The notes under the pieces: model-generated
Databases searched by the model: none
Seen by the model: only the letters and a program-made list of their open reading frames with translations
Told to the model about the DNA's origin: nothing
From: Nitrosomonas sp.
GTDB taxonomy: Bacteria; Pseudomonadota; Gammaproteobacteria; Burkholderiales; Nitrosomonadaceae
NCBI GenBank assembly: GCA_016721865.1
Contig: JADKHF010000026.1
Span: forward strand, 1-48,707
Reading direction: 5' to 3'
Length of the DNA stretch: 48,707 nucleotides
Shown: piece after piece, positions 11,108 to 21,038 of the stretch
Layout of the letters: each line of letters opens with the position of its first letter
Position numbering within the stretch: the first letter of the stretch is position 1
Made by a program: the position numbers and the translations under genes

Positions 11108-11247
11108 GGGCATCTCTTAAAATCCAAATTTCGTCACAACACTTTGTTGCTCGAAAAAATGTTTCCTTATATATCAGAAAATTGCTGCGTCACCATTTTT
11201 TGTTCACGCCTCGTTTTATTTAGAACTTTAAATTTTTTTAGATGCTC
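11108..11247. repeat. MITE-like element, family B, at the 3' end of rng
   Basis: A ~140-bp element starts GGGCATCTCTTAAAATCC and ends in the complementary TTTTTTTAGATGCTC. Its interior (CACAACACTTTGTTG, AAAATGTTTCCTTATATATC) is the reverse complement of the element inside the transposase gene at 40863-41003. It abuts the rng stop codon, so any native rng terminator has been displaced. Confidence 0.7.
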
Positions 11248-12702
11248 TTACATTAATATCACATCATATTGTTCTTGTGAGTATGATTCCTCAACCTGTA
11301 GGCTTATCGGCTTTGCTATAAAATCACCCAATTGTGCCAAGCTCTGAGATTCTTCATCAAGAAACAAATCAATTACTTGCTGTGATGCAAGAATACGGAA
11401 TTCATTGGCTTCAAACTGCCTAGATTCTCTTAGCAGTTCACGTAGGATCTCATAACAAATTGTTTGTGCCGTTCTGATTTCTCCTCGTCCTTGACAGGTC
11501 GGGCAGGATTCACATAAAACATGGGCAAGACTTTCCCGAGTCCGTTTACGCGTCATCTCAACCAGGCCAAGTGCACTAAACCCATTGACAGTGATGCGTG
11601 TACGATCTTTCAGCAAAGCTTTATTGAATTCAGTCAATACAGCATTTTTATGTTCTTCAGAATTCATGTCGATAAAATCGATAATGATAATTCCACCCAG
11701 ATTACGCAATCGAAGCTGCCTTGCAATTACCTGAGCAGCTTCAAGATTTGTTTTGAAGACGGTGTCGTCGAAATTTCTGATGCCGACAAACCCACCTGTA
11801 TTGACATCCATGGTGGTAAGTGCCTCAGTTTGATCAATAATCAGGTATCCCCCTGATTTCAGATTAACGCGCCTGGCCAAAGATTTTTCAATTTCTTCCT
11901 CAACGCCATGCAGATCAAATAATGGACGATCCCCGGTATATAAAATTATACGTTCGGCGATAAACGTCATATAGTTTTGCGCAAATTTCACAAGCTTTTG
12001 ATAATTCTCACGCGAGTCTACCAGTATCCGGAGACTATCTTCATTCACATAATCTCGTAATACGCGGTGACTTAAGTCCAGATCTTGATAAAGTAGATTG
12101 GGCGCTGCAATAGCTATAGATTGCAGTTGAATGTCCTGCCACAACTTATGCAAGTACTCGAGATCGGCACGTAAGTTACTTTCATTTGCGGTCTCGGCCA
12201 TTGTTCTGATGATGTAGCCTCCCCTTTCATCTGCGGGAAGAATTTGTTGTAATTTCTCTCGTAGCATCTCACGTTCACTTTCAGTTTCAATGCGTTGAGA
12301 AATACCGATGTGAGATTCCTGGGGTAGAAAAACCAATAGACGACCCGCCATGCTGATTTGTGTGGATAGTCTGGCGCCTTTTGTACCAATCGCATCCTTG
12401 ATCACTTGCACCAGGATGCTATTACCCTCGTATAATAGTTTTTCAATTGGCTTGGTGGTATCTTCCTCCTGATTGGGAGTCCGGATATCTGCAACATGTA
12501 AAAATGCTGCCCGGTCAAGGCCTATATCCACAAAAGCAGATTGCATTCCAGGCAAGACTCGACTTACACGTCCATTATAAATATTACCTACAATACCGCG
12601 GCCGCTTGTCCGTTCAATATGTAACTCTTGTGTTACACCTTGTTCTAATATGGCTACTCTGGTTTCTTGTGGAGTGATATTTACAAGAATCTCATTGCTC
12701 AT
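11248..12702 (-). CDS. rng: Ribonuclease G
   Basis: An endoribonuclease of the RNase E/G family, which trims the 5' end of 16S rRNA and takes part in mRNA decay in the cytoplasm. The 484-residue protein matches the usual length. The N-terminus MSNEILVNITPQETRVAILE leads into an S1 RNA-binding domain (about residues 35-130, GNIYNGRVSRVLPGMQSAFVD). The catalytic aspartates lie in TTMDVNTGGF and IIIDFIDM. CPTCQGRG, near residue 410, is the zinc-link motif. It is last in the - strand run, 123 bases after maf. The stop is directly followed by a MITE-like element. Confidence 0.97.
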   Translation of the reverse strand: MSNEILVNITPQETRVAILEQGVTQELHIERTSGRGIVGNIYNGRVSRVLPGMQSAFVDIGLDRAAFLHVADIRTPNQEEDTTKPIEKLLYEGNSILVQVIKDAIGTKGARLSTQISMAGRLLVFLPQESHIGISQRIETESEREMLREKLQQILPADERGGYIIRTMAETANESNLRADLEYLHKLWQDIQLQSIAIAAPNLLYQDLDLSHRVLRDYVNEDSLRILVDSRENYQKLVKFAQNYMTFIAERIILYTGDRPLFDLHGVEEEIEKSLARRVNLKSGGYLIIDQTEALTTMDVNTGGFVGIRNFDDTVFKTNLEAAQVIARQLRLRNLGGIIIIDFIDMNSEEHKNAVLTEFNKALLKDRTRITVNGFSALGLVEMTRKRTRESLAHVLCESCPTCQGRGEIRTAQTICYEILRELLRESRQFEANEFRILASQQVIDLFLDEESQSLAQLGDFIAKPISLQVEESYSQEQYDVILM

Positions 12703-12825
12703 GTTGAATATGAACTATACATAGTATAAATCTGTTTTTGGTGGAGAAAACCAATTATGATACCTGCTAAAGTAACTTGTACAACATCTTTGTTTCAATA
12801 GGTTAGAGCTACAATAGACTGGTAA

Positions 12826-13446
12826 TTATTGGAAGAATTCTATACCAGTTTCTTCTAATAATTGTGCAGTTTCATATAGAGGCAACCCCACGATTCCACT
12901 ATAGCTACCTGATATCTCGACAATAAATGCGGCAGCAATACCTTGAATAGCATAAGCACCCGCTTTATCCAGGATGTTATTATTTGCGACGTAGTTACGA
13001 ATTTCTCGTTCACTGATTTCACGAAATTTAACTGTCGATGTCGACAATCTCACTTGTATTTTATCCCTGAACCCAATACCAATGGCTGTTAAAACTTGGT
13101 GTGCTCGTCCTGACAATGTTTTTAGCATCTCTTCTGCTTGTTTATTATCTTGTGGCTTACCTAAAATACAACCATCAATAGTAACAATTGTGTCGGCCAC
13201 CAATACGGGTAATATCGGCAATCGCCGCTGTATCACCCGTCTCCAGCTTTCATCAGCTTTGAATCGAGTAATTCGATAGATATAATCAGTTGGGGTTTCA
13301 TTAACAAACGGTTGTTCATCAATATCAACTGCACGACCAAGCGTTTCCCGCATCATTAAAAGATTAAATCTCACACCGATTTGTCTCAACAATTCTCGTC
13401 TTCTTGGACTTCTTGAAGCAAGATATATTTGGTTCTCTGAAAACAT
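12826..13446 (-). CDS. maf: Maf-family nucleoside triphosphate pyrophosphatase (YhdE type)
   Basis: Hydrolyses non-canonical or dTTP/UTP-type nucleotides to the monophosphate plus pyrophosphate and is linked to septum control in some bacteria. The N-terminus has LASRSPRRRELL, and the catalytic acidic motif is VADTIV. DKAGAYAIQG and GSYSGIVGLPLYE are typical of the dTTPase/UTPase branch rather than the m7GTP branch. The 206-residue length is normal. It lies between rlmH and rng, as in many betaproteobacteria. Confidence 0.94.
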   Translation of the reverse strand: MFSENQIYLASRSPRRRELLRQIGVRFNLLMMRETLGRAVDIDEQPFVNETPTDYIYRITRFKADESWRRVIQRRLPILPVLVADTIVTIDGCILGKPQDNKQAEEMLKTLSGRAHQVLTAIGIGFRDKIQVRLSTSTVKFREISEREIRNYVANNNILDKAGAYAIQGIAAAFIVEISGSYSGIVGLPLYETAQLLEETGIEFFQ

Positions 13447-13560
13447 CGCGATTTTTACTCTATAATTCGAATACGCTTAATTTTTATCCATGTAGTTTTA
13501 TCCATCGCCTCTTAAAAGACGAAATGGAATGTAATTCTAGTCATTTTTTCATGATTTCGC

Positions 13561-14031
13561 TTAGCCTCTGTGATATGGATGATTCTTGATAATCGATATG
13601 GCCCGATACAGTTGTTCCGCCAGCAAAACACGTACAAGGCCATGTGGCAAGGTAAGCTTCGATAAGGCTAGCATCTCACCTGCTGTCTGCTTGATATCTA
13701 CATGCAACCCATCCGCACCTCCAATAACAAATGCAACAGAGCTACCCTCTATCGCCCACTCTTTTATTACATTTGCAAATTTTAATGTTGTCCATTGCTG
13801 GCCGCCTTCATCAAGAACCACAATATGACAATCGGGTGGCAGAACTGCAAGAATCCGCCGAGATTCTGCAAGCAGCAGTTGCCCGGTTTGTTTTCCACTG
13901 ACACGCTTCTCAGGCTTGATTTCAATTAAATTAACCGTTATTTCACGCGACAAACGTTTGATATACTCAAAATAACCAGTCCTGACCCAATCTGGCATTT
14001 TGTTTCCAACTGCAAGTATAAAAAATTTCAT
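13561..14031 (-). CDS. rlmH: 23S rRNA pseudouridine-1915 N3-methyltransferase
   Basis: A SPOUT-family enzyme that uses SAM to methylate pseudouridine 1915 in helix 69 of the large ribosomal subunit. The start MKFFILAVGNKMPDWV and the end LAEQLYRAISIIKNHPYHRG are diagnostic. FVIGGADGLH is the SAM-binding glycine loop in the trefoil knot. The 156-residue length is exactly typical. It follows rsfS by 57 bases, the usual pairing of two 50S-subunit factors. Confidence 0.97.
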   Translation of the reverse strand: MKFFILAVGNKMPDWVRTGYFEYIKRLSREITVNLIEIKPEKRVSGKQTGQLLLAESRRILAVLPPDCHIVVLDEGGQQWTTLKFANVIKEWAIEGSSVAFVIGGADGLHVDIKQTAGEMLALSKLTLPHGLVRVLLAEQLYRAISIIKNHPYHRG

Positions 14032-14088
14032 GGTCCCGAGAAATCAGAAAACTTGCGGTTCACATCTTGTTGCACAGGGTAGCTAGTT

Positions 14089-14415
14089 TTAATTCTTTTC
14101 GGACCATAATGCTTTCAGATTATAGTATTCGCGTGCAACCGGCAGCATGATATGCACAATCACATCTCCTAAATCAACGAGCAACCATTCTCCTGTCTGC
14201 TCTCCTTCCATACTGTAAACTCTTCCTCCAGCAGCTTTGACTTTTTCTTGTACATTGTTTGCCAGCGATTTTGTCTGACGAGAGGAATCTGCACTCGCAA
14301 TAATTATATATTCAAACATTGATGTTAATTTTGAAACATTAATTACATCAATTTCATGGGCTTTAATATCTTCCAGTGCATCGACTACGATTTTTACCAG
14401 CTTTTCTGAATTCAT
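14089..14415 (-). CDS. rsfS: Ribosomal silencing factor RsfS
   Basis: Binds ribosomal protein L14 and blocks subunit joining when nutrients are short. Family motifs visible are INVSKLTSMFEYIIIASADS, SRQTKSLANNVQEKVK and EGEQTGEWLLVDLGDVIVH. I chose the ATG at 14415 (MNSEKLVKIV), which overlaps the nadD stop as ATGA; an earlier in-frame start at 14436 (MLIYRKN) is possible but would lie deeper in nadD. Length is then 108 residues. Translational coupling to nadD is likely. Confidence 0.94.
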   Translation of the reverse strand: MNSEKLVKIVVDALEDIKAHEIDVINVSKLTSMFEYIIIASADSSRQTKSLANNVQEKVKAAGGRVYSMEGEQTGEWLLVDLGDVIVHIMLPVAREYYNLKALWSEKN

Positions 14416-15101
14416 ATTTTTCCGGTATATAAGCAATTGGATTTAATATAATCAGAGACGTTTTCAGGAAGCAAGTACCGTATGCTTTTACCGGTATTTA
14501 TCAATGATCGTATATGTGAAGCAGAGATTTCCAGCAATGATGTTTGAGCTGTATAGATAAAACCGCTAGTTTTAAGCCCTATATCATTGGCATCCAGCAC
14601 ACGGCGGGAAATAAATTCTTTTTTGATATCTGCCGACAGAATTTGATAATAATTGATGGATGTATAGCCTGGACGCGCGACAACTATCAGATGACATAGA
14701 TCGAACAGCTCATGCCAATTATGCCACTGATTTATTTTAATAAATGCATCTATCCCGAGGATAAAGCAAAGTGCCGTGCTATCCCCAAATTCGCATTGAT
14801 ACTCGCGGAGCGACTCGATTGTTGTACTTATTCCAGGACGATTGACTTCTCGTTCATCAAGCGAAAACATACTGTTATCCCGAATGGCCAGATGTACCAT
14901 ATTGGAACGATGATTTCTTGCCGCAACAGGAGCAGCACGTAAACGGGGAGCGCCAGAAGGAACAAAAATGATACGTTTCAAACTGATCATATCAAGCAAT
15001 TCTTCGGCAATACGGAGATGGCCATAATGGATAGGATCAAATGTTCCACCATAAATGCCAATGAGAGGAAATTTATCGATAGCCACCACCTGTGCAAGCA
15101 T
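14412..15101 (-). CDS. nadD: Nicotinate-nucleotide adenylyltransferase
   Basis: Joins ATP and nicotinate mononucleotide to make deamido-NAD in NAD biosynthesis. The nucleotidyltransferase signature GIYGGTFDPIHYGHL (HxGH) lies near residues 17-31, and the second ATP-binding motif ISASHIRSLI lies near residue 197. Length is 229 residues. It sits 52 bases after aceF and overlaps rsfS by four bases. The start MLAQVVAIDKFPLIG gives the usual short leader before the Rossmann fold. Confidence 0.96.
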   Translation of the reverse strand: MLAQVVAIDKFPLIGIYGGTFDPIHYGHLRIAEELLDMISLKRIIFVPSGAPRLRAAPVAARNHRSNMVHLAIRDNSMFSLDEREVNRPGISTTIESLREYQCEFGDSTALCFILGIDAFIKINQWHNWHELFDLCHLIVVARPGYTSINYYQILSADIKKEFISRRVLDANDIGLKTSGFIYTAQTSLLEISASHIRSLINTGKSIRYLLPENVSDYIKSNCLYTGKI

Positions 15102-15153
15102 AAAAACCCATTGATATCAAACTATTTCTTCGTAAAATATCACTCATATCTGC

Positions 15154-16464
15154 TTATAATAAAGCCAAACGCATATCCGTCAACACTTCCGTCAAATGAG
15201 TTGTAAAACGCGCTGCAGTTGCGCCATCAATGACTCGATGATCATAGGAAAGTGACAATGGGAGCATTAAACGAGGAACAAATTGGTTGTCATGATAAAC
15301 AGGCTTAATACTTGCCTTTGAAATACCGAGAATGGCAACTTCAGGTGCGTTGATAATTGGTGTAAACGCCGTGCCACCAATTCCACCCAAGCTGGAAATG
15401 GTAAAACTTGCGCCTTGCATATCGATTGGTTTTAATTTACCTTCACGTGCCAGCAAAGATAGCCTCGTTAATTCTTCGGCGATAGTTATGATTCCCTTCT
15501 GGTCAACATCTTTAATGACCGGAACAACCAATCCATTGTTCGTATCGACGGCAAATCCAATGTGATAAAAATGCTTAATGATCAAATTAGCTTCACCATC
15601 AGCGTTATTATCTATAGAGGCATTGAATTCTGGAAATTTTTTCAGTGGTGCAATTAGTGCCTTCATCAGGAAAGCCAATAATGTCAGTTTCACTTTATTT
15701 TCTTTATCACTTCCATTGGATTCTTTTCGTAAAGCCTCTAAATCAGTGATATCAGCCTCGTCAAACTGGGTTACATGCGGAATCATCACCCAATTCCGAT
15801 GCAAATTAGCACCAGAAATTTGCTTAATGCGCGATAAAGGTTTTAGCTCAATCGGGCCAAATTTGGCAAAATTCACCTGTGGCCACGGCAGCAGATTAAG
15901 CGCTAACCCGGCTCCATTGCTACGGGCTTTTGATAATTCGGTTTTTACATAGGCTTGAACATCTTCTTTAAGGATTCGATGCTTAGGGCCACTGCCCATG
16001 ATCAAATCGAGGTTTACCCCTAATTCCCGTGCGAAACGGCGTATTGATGGGCTGGCATGCGCTTTAGAAAAAGTATTACTGACTGATAAACCATTTTGCT
16101 GCGGTAATTTTTGTGTTTGTTGAGCGGCAGTTTGGTTTAATGCTATTTCAGGTTGCGGTGTAACATCTTTTTTAATTACCACAATTTCAGAAACTTGATC
16201 AGGAGCTATCGTATGATCGCTATCTAAAACTTCAATAGTTAAAACCGCTGTACCTTCAGATACTTTGTCGCCTGCTTTGACAAATATTTCTTTAATCAGG
16301 CCAGCGTATGGCGATGGGATTTCTATAGTAGCTTTGTCTGATTCCAGTGTGATCAAAGAGTCTTCAGCTTTAACTTCATCGCCAGCTTTTTTCAGCACTT
16401 CAATAACCGGAACATCTTTGAAATCGCCGATATCAGGAATTAATATTTTTTTTAATTCAGTCAC
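15154..16464 (-). CDS. aceF: Pyruvate dehydrogenase E2, dihydrolipoyllysine acetyltransferase
   Basis: The core of the pyruvate dehydrogenase complex, moving the acetyl group to CoA. There is one N-terminal lipoyl domain with the modified lysine at K44 (LESDKATIEIPS). A linker is followed by the E1/E3-binding domain (SPSIRRFARELGVNLDLI, about 135-170). The C-terminal catalytic domain has the active-site histidine at about 409 (SLSYDHRVIDGA). At 436 residues with one lipoyl domain it is shorter than the three-domain E. coli form. It is 94 bases downstream of aceE. No lpd (E3) gene is adjacent, so E3 must come from elsewhere. Confidence 0.96.
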   Translation of the reverse strand: MTELKKILIPDIGDFKDVPVIEVLKKAGDEVKAEDSLITLESDKATIEIPSPYAGLIKEIFVKAGDKVSEGTAVLTIEVLDSDHTIAPDQVSEIVVIKKDVTPQPEIALNQTAAQQTQKLPQQNGLSVSNTFSKAHASPSIRRFARELGVNLDLIMGSGPKHRILKEDVQAYVKTELSKARSNGAGLALNLLPWPQVNFAKFGPIELKPLSRIKQISGANLHRNWVMIPHVTQFDEADITDLEALRKESNGSDKENKVKLTLLAFLMKALIAPLKKFPEFNASIDNNADGEANLIIKHFYHIGFAVDTNNGLVVPVIKDVDQKGIITIAEELTRLSLLAREGKLKPIDMQGASFTISSLGGIGGTAFTPIINAPEVAILGISKASIKPVYHDNQFVPRLMLPLSLSYDHRVIDGATAARFTTHLTEVLTDMRLALL

Positions 16465-16558
16465 ATGCTTTCCTCAAATTGTCTCAATACGAAAAGACAA
16501 TGATGCAGACATTTTACTTATGTCATCGATTCTTAATTTTAATAAATCAATTTCTGAT

Positions 16559-19219
16559 TTAACTTATTGCTGGATTTGGTCTTTCTGGATCAATGCCATA
16601 TTTTTCTATAGCATTAACAATCTGTTGGTTTGAGATTTTTCCATTTTCTGATAATGCTTTGAGTGCTGCAACCGTAATATAAAATCGATCGACTTCAAAG
16701 AAATGACGCAATTTTTCACGCGTATCCGAACGCCCGAATCCATCCGTTCCCAAAACACGATATTTCCCAGGAACAAATTCGCGAATCTGATCTGCATAAA
16801 TTTTCATGTAATCAGTGGCTGCCACTACCGGCCCTTCCCGTTCTTTTAAGCAGTTTTCCACATGAGATAACTTTGCCGGCTGGTCAGGATGCAGCATATT
16901 CCAGCGTGTTACACTTAAAGCTTCGCGTCTTAATTCATTAAAACTGGTTACACTCCAGATATCAGCATTTACGTTATATTCCCTCTTGAGTATTTCTGCT
17001 GCTGCGATCACTTCGCGCAGAATAGTCCCAGCACCCAACAACTGCACACGTAGTTCATTATTGCTCTTATTCCCTTCGTTAAATAAATACATACCTTTCA
17101 GTATATCTTTTTCAACACCATCAGGCATTTCAGGATGCGAGTAGTTCTCATTCATTACAGTAATGTAATAATAGACATCCTCTTGTTCCAGATACATGCG
17201 GCGCAATCCATCCTGAATAATGACAGCCAATTCATATGCAAATGCCGGATCGTACGATACACAATTGGGAATCGTTGAAGCAACGATATGACTATGTCCA
17301 TCTTCATGCTGTAGCCCTTCTCCGTTCAATGTCGTACGTCCGGCCGTTCCTCCCAGCAAAAAGCCACGACAGCGCATATCCCCAGCGGCCCAGGCTAAAT
17401 CGCCGATACGCTGAAAGCCAAACATCGAATAAAAGATAAAAAATGGAATCATCTGAATACCATGGGTGCTATAGGACGTCGCTGCAGCTATCCAGGATGA
17501 CATGGCGCCAGCTTCGTTGATACCTTCCTGTAGAATTTGTCCGTGCTTGTCTTCCTTGTAATACATTAGCTGATCAGCATCCTGCGGTGTATACAACTGG
17601 CCTACGGATGACCAGATACCGAGCTGACGGAACATACCTTCCATGCCAAAAGTACGCGATTCATCAGCGACTATCGGGACAATATGCTGACCAATTTGCT
17701 TATCTTTAACCAGAATATTAAGAATACGCACAAAGGCCATAGTTGTTGAGGATTCATGCCCCTCCCCGCTGGCTTTTAGCAAAGACTCAAAAGCTGACAA
17801 GGGCGGTATTTGCAATGCCTGAGCACTGGTTTTGCGACTATGAAAAGTGCCGCCTAAAGCTTTACGCCGCTCTTGCATATAGGCAAATTCAGGTGAATCC
17901 TCAGCTAAGGTAAGATAAGGTACCTCGTCGATCTTTTCATCCGGTATCTCAAGACCAAAACGATTCCGGAAAGCTTTTAATGAAGTTGTTCCCATTTTTT
18001 TTTGCTGATGGGTAATATTCTGTGCTTCACCGGCTTCTCCCATACCATAACCTTTGATGGTTTTGGCCAGTATTACTGTCGGTTGACCGGTATGTTTTAC
18101 TGCAGCTGCATAGGCAGCATAAACTTTATAAGGATCGTGCCCGCCCCTGTTTAAACGCCAGATATCATCATCAGACATATTGGCAACCATTTCCAGTAAC
18201 TCAGGATATTTACCAAAAAAGTGTTCACGAACATATGCCCCATCTCTGGCTTTAAAATTCTGATATTCACCATCAACGCATTCCATCATGCGTTTCTGCA
18301 GTAGCCCCTTGGTATCTTTAGCCAATAACGGATCCCAGTAAGAGCCCCAGATTACCTTGATCACATTCCATCCAGCGCCACGAAAGGCACCTTCCAGTTC
18401 CTGAATAATTTTGCCATTTCCCCGTACCGGGCCATCCAACCGCTGAAGATTACAATTAACAACGAAAATTAAATTATCCAGGTTCTCGCGAGATGCCAAT
18501 GAAATTGCTCCCAATGACTCTGGCTCATCCATTTCACCATCGCCCATAAAAGCCCAGATTTTCCGGCCATCTGTATGGGCCAACCCTCGACTATCCAGGT
18601 ACTTCATAAATCGCGCTTGATAAATGGCCATGAGAGGCCCTAATCCCATTGAAACCGTAGGAAACTTCCAGAAATTCGGCATCAACCATGGATGCGGATA
18701 AGAAGAAAGACCATTGCCGCCTGTTTCTTGACGAAAATTATCGAGTTGTTCCTGACTTAACTGTCCGAATAGAAAAGCATAAGCATAGACACCCGGGGAA
18801 GAATGTCCCTGTATATATACCAAATCCCCGCCGTGGCTTTCACAAGGCGCATGCCAGAAATGGTTATAACCTACATCATAGAGTGTTGCAGCGGAAGCAA
18901 AACTGGCAATATGACCACCGACATTGGTATTTCTGTTGGCACGAAGCACCATGGCCATAGCATTCCATCTGACGTAGGAGCGAATGCGATGCTCTATCGC
19001 ATTATTACCTGGCGAACGTTCCTCTTTACCTGTTGGAATCGTATTGATATAGGCTGTAGTGGCACTATAGGGCAGATAAGCACCAGAGCGGCGCGCTTTC
19101 TCAATTAGTCTTTCCAGCAGAAAATGCGCACGCTCTCCACCCTCATTGACGATGACTGAATCCAAAGCATCCAGCCATTCCTGTGTTTCCTGGGGATCTA
19201 TATCAGGTTGCAAATCCAT
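16559..19219 (-). CDS. aceE: Pyruvate dehydrogenase E1 component (homodimeric)
   Basis: A thiamine-diphosphate enzyme that decarboxylates pyruvate and acetylates the lipoyl group of AceF. The 886-residue length is standard for the homodimeric type. The ThDP motif begins GDGEMDEPES near residue 227 and ends with NCNLQRLDGPVRGNGK. GGTAGRTTLNGEGLQHEDGH near residue 640 is a strongly conserved active-site stretch. The start MDLQPDIDPQETQEWLDAL matches the family. It begins 27 bases after folD, so co-transcription is likely. It is intact. Confidence 0.97.
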   Translation of the reverse strand: MDLQPDIDPQETQEWLDALDSVIVNEGGERAHFLLERLIEKARRSGAYLPYSATTAYINTIPTGKEERSPGNNAIEHRIRSYVRWNAMAMVLRANRNTNVGGHIASFASAATLYDVGYNHFWHAPCESHGGDLVYIQGHSSPGVYAYAFLFGQLSQEQLDNFRQETGGNGLSSYPHPWLMPNFWKFPTVSMGLGPLMAIYQARFMKYLDSRGLAHTDGRKIWAFMGDGEMDEPESLGAISLASRENLDNLIFVVNCNLQRLDGPVRGNGKIIQELEGAFRGAGWNVIKVIWGSYWDPLLAKDTKGLLQKRMMECVDGEYQNFKARDGAYVREHFFGKYPELLEMVANMSDDDIWRLNRGGHDPYKVYAAYAAAVKHTGQPTVILAKTIKGYGMGEAGEAQNITHQQKKMGTTSLKAFRNRFGLEIPDEKIDEVPYLTLAEDSPEFAYMQERRKALGGTFHSRKTSAQALQIPPLSAFESLLKASGEGHESSTTMAFVRILNILVKDKQIGQHIVPIVADESRTFGMEGMFRQLGIWSSVGQLYTPQDADQLMYYKEDKHGQILQEGINEAGAMSSWIAAATSYSTHGIQMIPFFIFYSMFGFQRIGDLAWAAGDMRCRGFLLGGTAGRTTLNGEGLQHEDGHSHIVASTIPNCVSYDPAFAYELAVIIQDGLRRMYLEQEDVYYYITVMNENYSHPEMPDGVEKDILKGMYLFNEGNKSNNELRVQLLGAGTILREVIAAAEILKREYNVNADIWSVTSFNELRREALSVTRWNMLHPDQPAKLSHVENCLKEREGPVVAATDYMKIYADQIREFVPGKYRVLGTDGFGRSDTREKLRHFFEVDRFYITVAALKALSENGKISNQQIVNAIEKYGIDPERPNPAIS

Positions 19220-19246
19220 GTTTTAGCATACTCATCAAAATTTAAT

Positions 19247-20116
19247 TTACTTATCTATTTTAGCACCGGCTTGCGTGCGTTCTGCTGCCAAAATGGTATT
19301 ACACAGAAGCATGGTAATGGTCATCGGCCCTACCCCTCCAGGAACCGGAGTAATATAACCTGCAATATCTTTAACAGACTCATAATCAACATCACCACAA
19401 AGTTTTCCATCCGGCAACCGATTAATACCTACATCAATTACTACCGCACCAGGCTTTACCATTTCTGCAGTAATCATGCGAGGTCTTCCCGTAGCCACCA
19501 CCAGAATATCAGCATTTCTTGTAAATTGACGTAAATCAAATGTCTTTGAGGTACAAATGGTAACAGTCGCTCCCCGCTCCAACAACATCAACGCCATCGG
19601 TTTACCCACAATGTTGCTGCGTCCGACCACTACTGCATGTTGACCTTCAATCGGAATATGATTTCTTTCCAGCATAACCATGACACCATAAGGCGTGCAA
19701 GGGGAGAATATTGTGTTTCCGGTTACCAACGCACCGACATTGTAAAGATGAAAACCATCCACATCTTTTTCTACAGCAATAGACGTAATTACGCGATTAT
19801 TTTTAAAATGAGGGGGTAATGGTAATTGGACCAGAATGCCATGAATATGTGGGTTCTCATTGAGTGATTGAATACAATCCAACACCTCATACTGCTGCGT
19901 ATTCCCTGGAAAACTATGAACTTCCGAGTAAATACCAATTTCACTGCAAGCTTTAACTTTATTCCTGACATAGATACCAGATGCAGCACTGTCTCCAACG
20001 ATAATTACTGCCAGTCCGGGTTGGATACCGGATTGAATTAATTTCTCAACCCGTAATTTCAATTCAGCACGTACCGACTCGGCTAATTTCTTGCCATCTA
20101 TAATATGAGCGCCCAT
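19247..20116 (-). CDS. folD: Bifunctional methylene-THF dehydrogenase/cyclohydrolase
   Basis: Interconverts 5,10-methylene-THF and 10-formyl-THF using NADP, feeding purine and formyl-Met synthesis. Visible motifs are VGDSAASGIYVRNKVKAC with the catalytic lysine, the dinucleotide loop VVGRSNIVGKPMA and the terminal PVPGGVGPMTITML. Length is 289 residues. It is the first gene of the likely folD-to-rng run. It also connects functionally to metF in the neighbouring cluster, which uses the same folate pool. Confidence 0.97.
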   Translation of the reverse strand: MGAHIIDGKKLAESVRAELKLRVEKLIQSGIQPGLAVIIVGDSAASGIYVRNKVKACSEIGIYSEVHSFPGNTQQYEVLDCIQSLNENPHIHGILVQLPLPPHFKNNRVITSIAVEKDVDGFHLYNVGALVTGNTIFSPCTPYGVMVMLERNHIPIEGQHAVVVGRSNIVGKPMALMLLERGATVTICTSKTFDLRQFTRNADILVVATGRPRMITAEMVKPGAVVIDVGINRLPDGKLCGDVDYESVKDIAGYITPVPGGVGPMTITMLLCNTILAAERTQAGAKIDK

Positions 20117-20204
20117 TTTTGTGCCAGAAACCGATTTAATCAGTTAATCTTCATTCCTGTTATATGCTTAATTGCATCGAACATACCCATGCTGCGTGCG
20201 ACAA

Positions 20205-20894
20205 TTAACTTGCTTTTTTTCTCTTATTAATTTTATTGCGATAGATAAATAGACCAATCAAGAATACTGGTATTACAAAAAGTGCAGCCGAAATTAGTCC
20301 AGCAGCAAGAATCGCAATTGCACTATTCCCTGGCATAAACAATGTTACAAACCAGATTACGACAAAGGCGACAAATAAACCGCCATACAGCATAATTTTT
20401 CTACCACGATCATACAATCGCCAGAAAGCACCTGAAACTTGCGTATCATCTATGTAATGATCAAAAACTTCCGCCAAACTATTATCACCGGGTTCAGATT
20501 CATACCCGATAGCTACAGCCAAAGCATTGTGATCATCAGCAATTTTAGACATCTTTTTCAGAAACTCAATTCGTTTGGCTACTTTCTTTTTATGCAATCC
20601 ATCTTGAACTAGCATAGTACTCAAAGCTGCAAAGGCTAAATCTCGCGCTTCATTAACATTTCCCAATCTTTCAGCAAATTTCCACATAACTCCAAACAAA
20701 TAAAGCTGAATGGTCATATCCTTAAATTCTGGAGCAAAATCATAATCTCTACTTTTGATGCGCTCAAGCTGAACAGCTATTACTTCTCTTGCATGCGCAA
20801 TACATGCATCCATTATTGAAATATCTGAAGTGGTTTTCTCTGGAGTAAATGCTTCTGCAGTAGATTTATCTGGATCAGTTGTTACTTCGTTCAT
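20205..20894 (-). CDS. Unrecognised protein with two C-terminal membrane segments
   Basis: A 229-residue protein I cannot assign. Residues 1-160 look soluble and helical (DACIAHAREVIAVQLERIKS, then KFAERLGNVNEARDLAFAAL). Two hydrophobic segments follow, around 166-187 (IMLYGGLFVAFVVIWFVTLF) and 192-217 (ILAAGLISAALFVIPVFLIG), then a basic tail NKINKRKKAS. There is no signal peptide, so the N-terminal domain is probably cytoplasmic. It is 144 bases downstream of metF on the same strand and may share its transcript. Composition matches the core genes. Confidence 0.8.
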   Translation of the reverse strand: MNEVTTDPDKSTAEAFTPEKTTSDISIMDACIAHAREVIAVQLERIKSRDYDFAPEFKDMTIQLYLFGVMWKFAERLGNVNEARDLAFAALSTMLVQDGLHKKKVAKRIEFLKKMSKIADDHNALAVAIGYESEPGDNSLAEVFDHYIDDTQVSGAFWRLYDRGRKIMLYGGLFVAFVVIWFVTLFMPGNSAIAILAAGLISAALFVIPVFLIGLFIYRNKINKRKKAS

Positions 20895-21038
20895 TTGGAA
20901 ACTCCGTACTTTTTCATTTTAATCAGAATATTGTTGCGCATTAACTGCGCTGGAGAATTCAGGAAAAGGATTATATTGCCTGCTAATCATACTGCTAATA
21001 TTTGATCAGAATAACAAATAAAAACAAGGAAACCTATA

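Noticed and set aside
16606..16797. Short frames inside aceE, aceF, metK and other core genes
   Set aside because: They are shadows of strongly conserved genes in the main frame, with no independent start signals.
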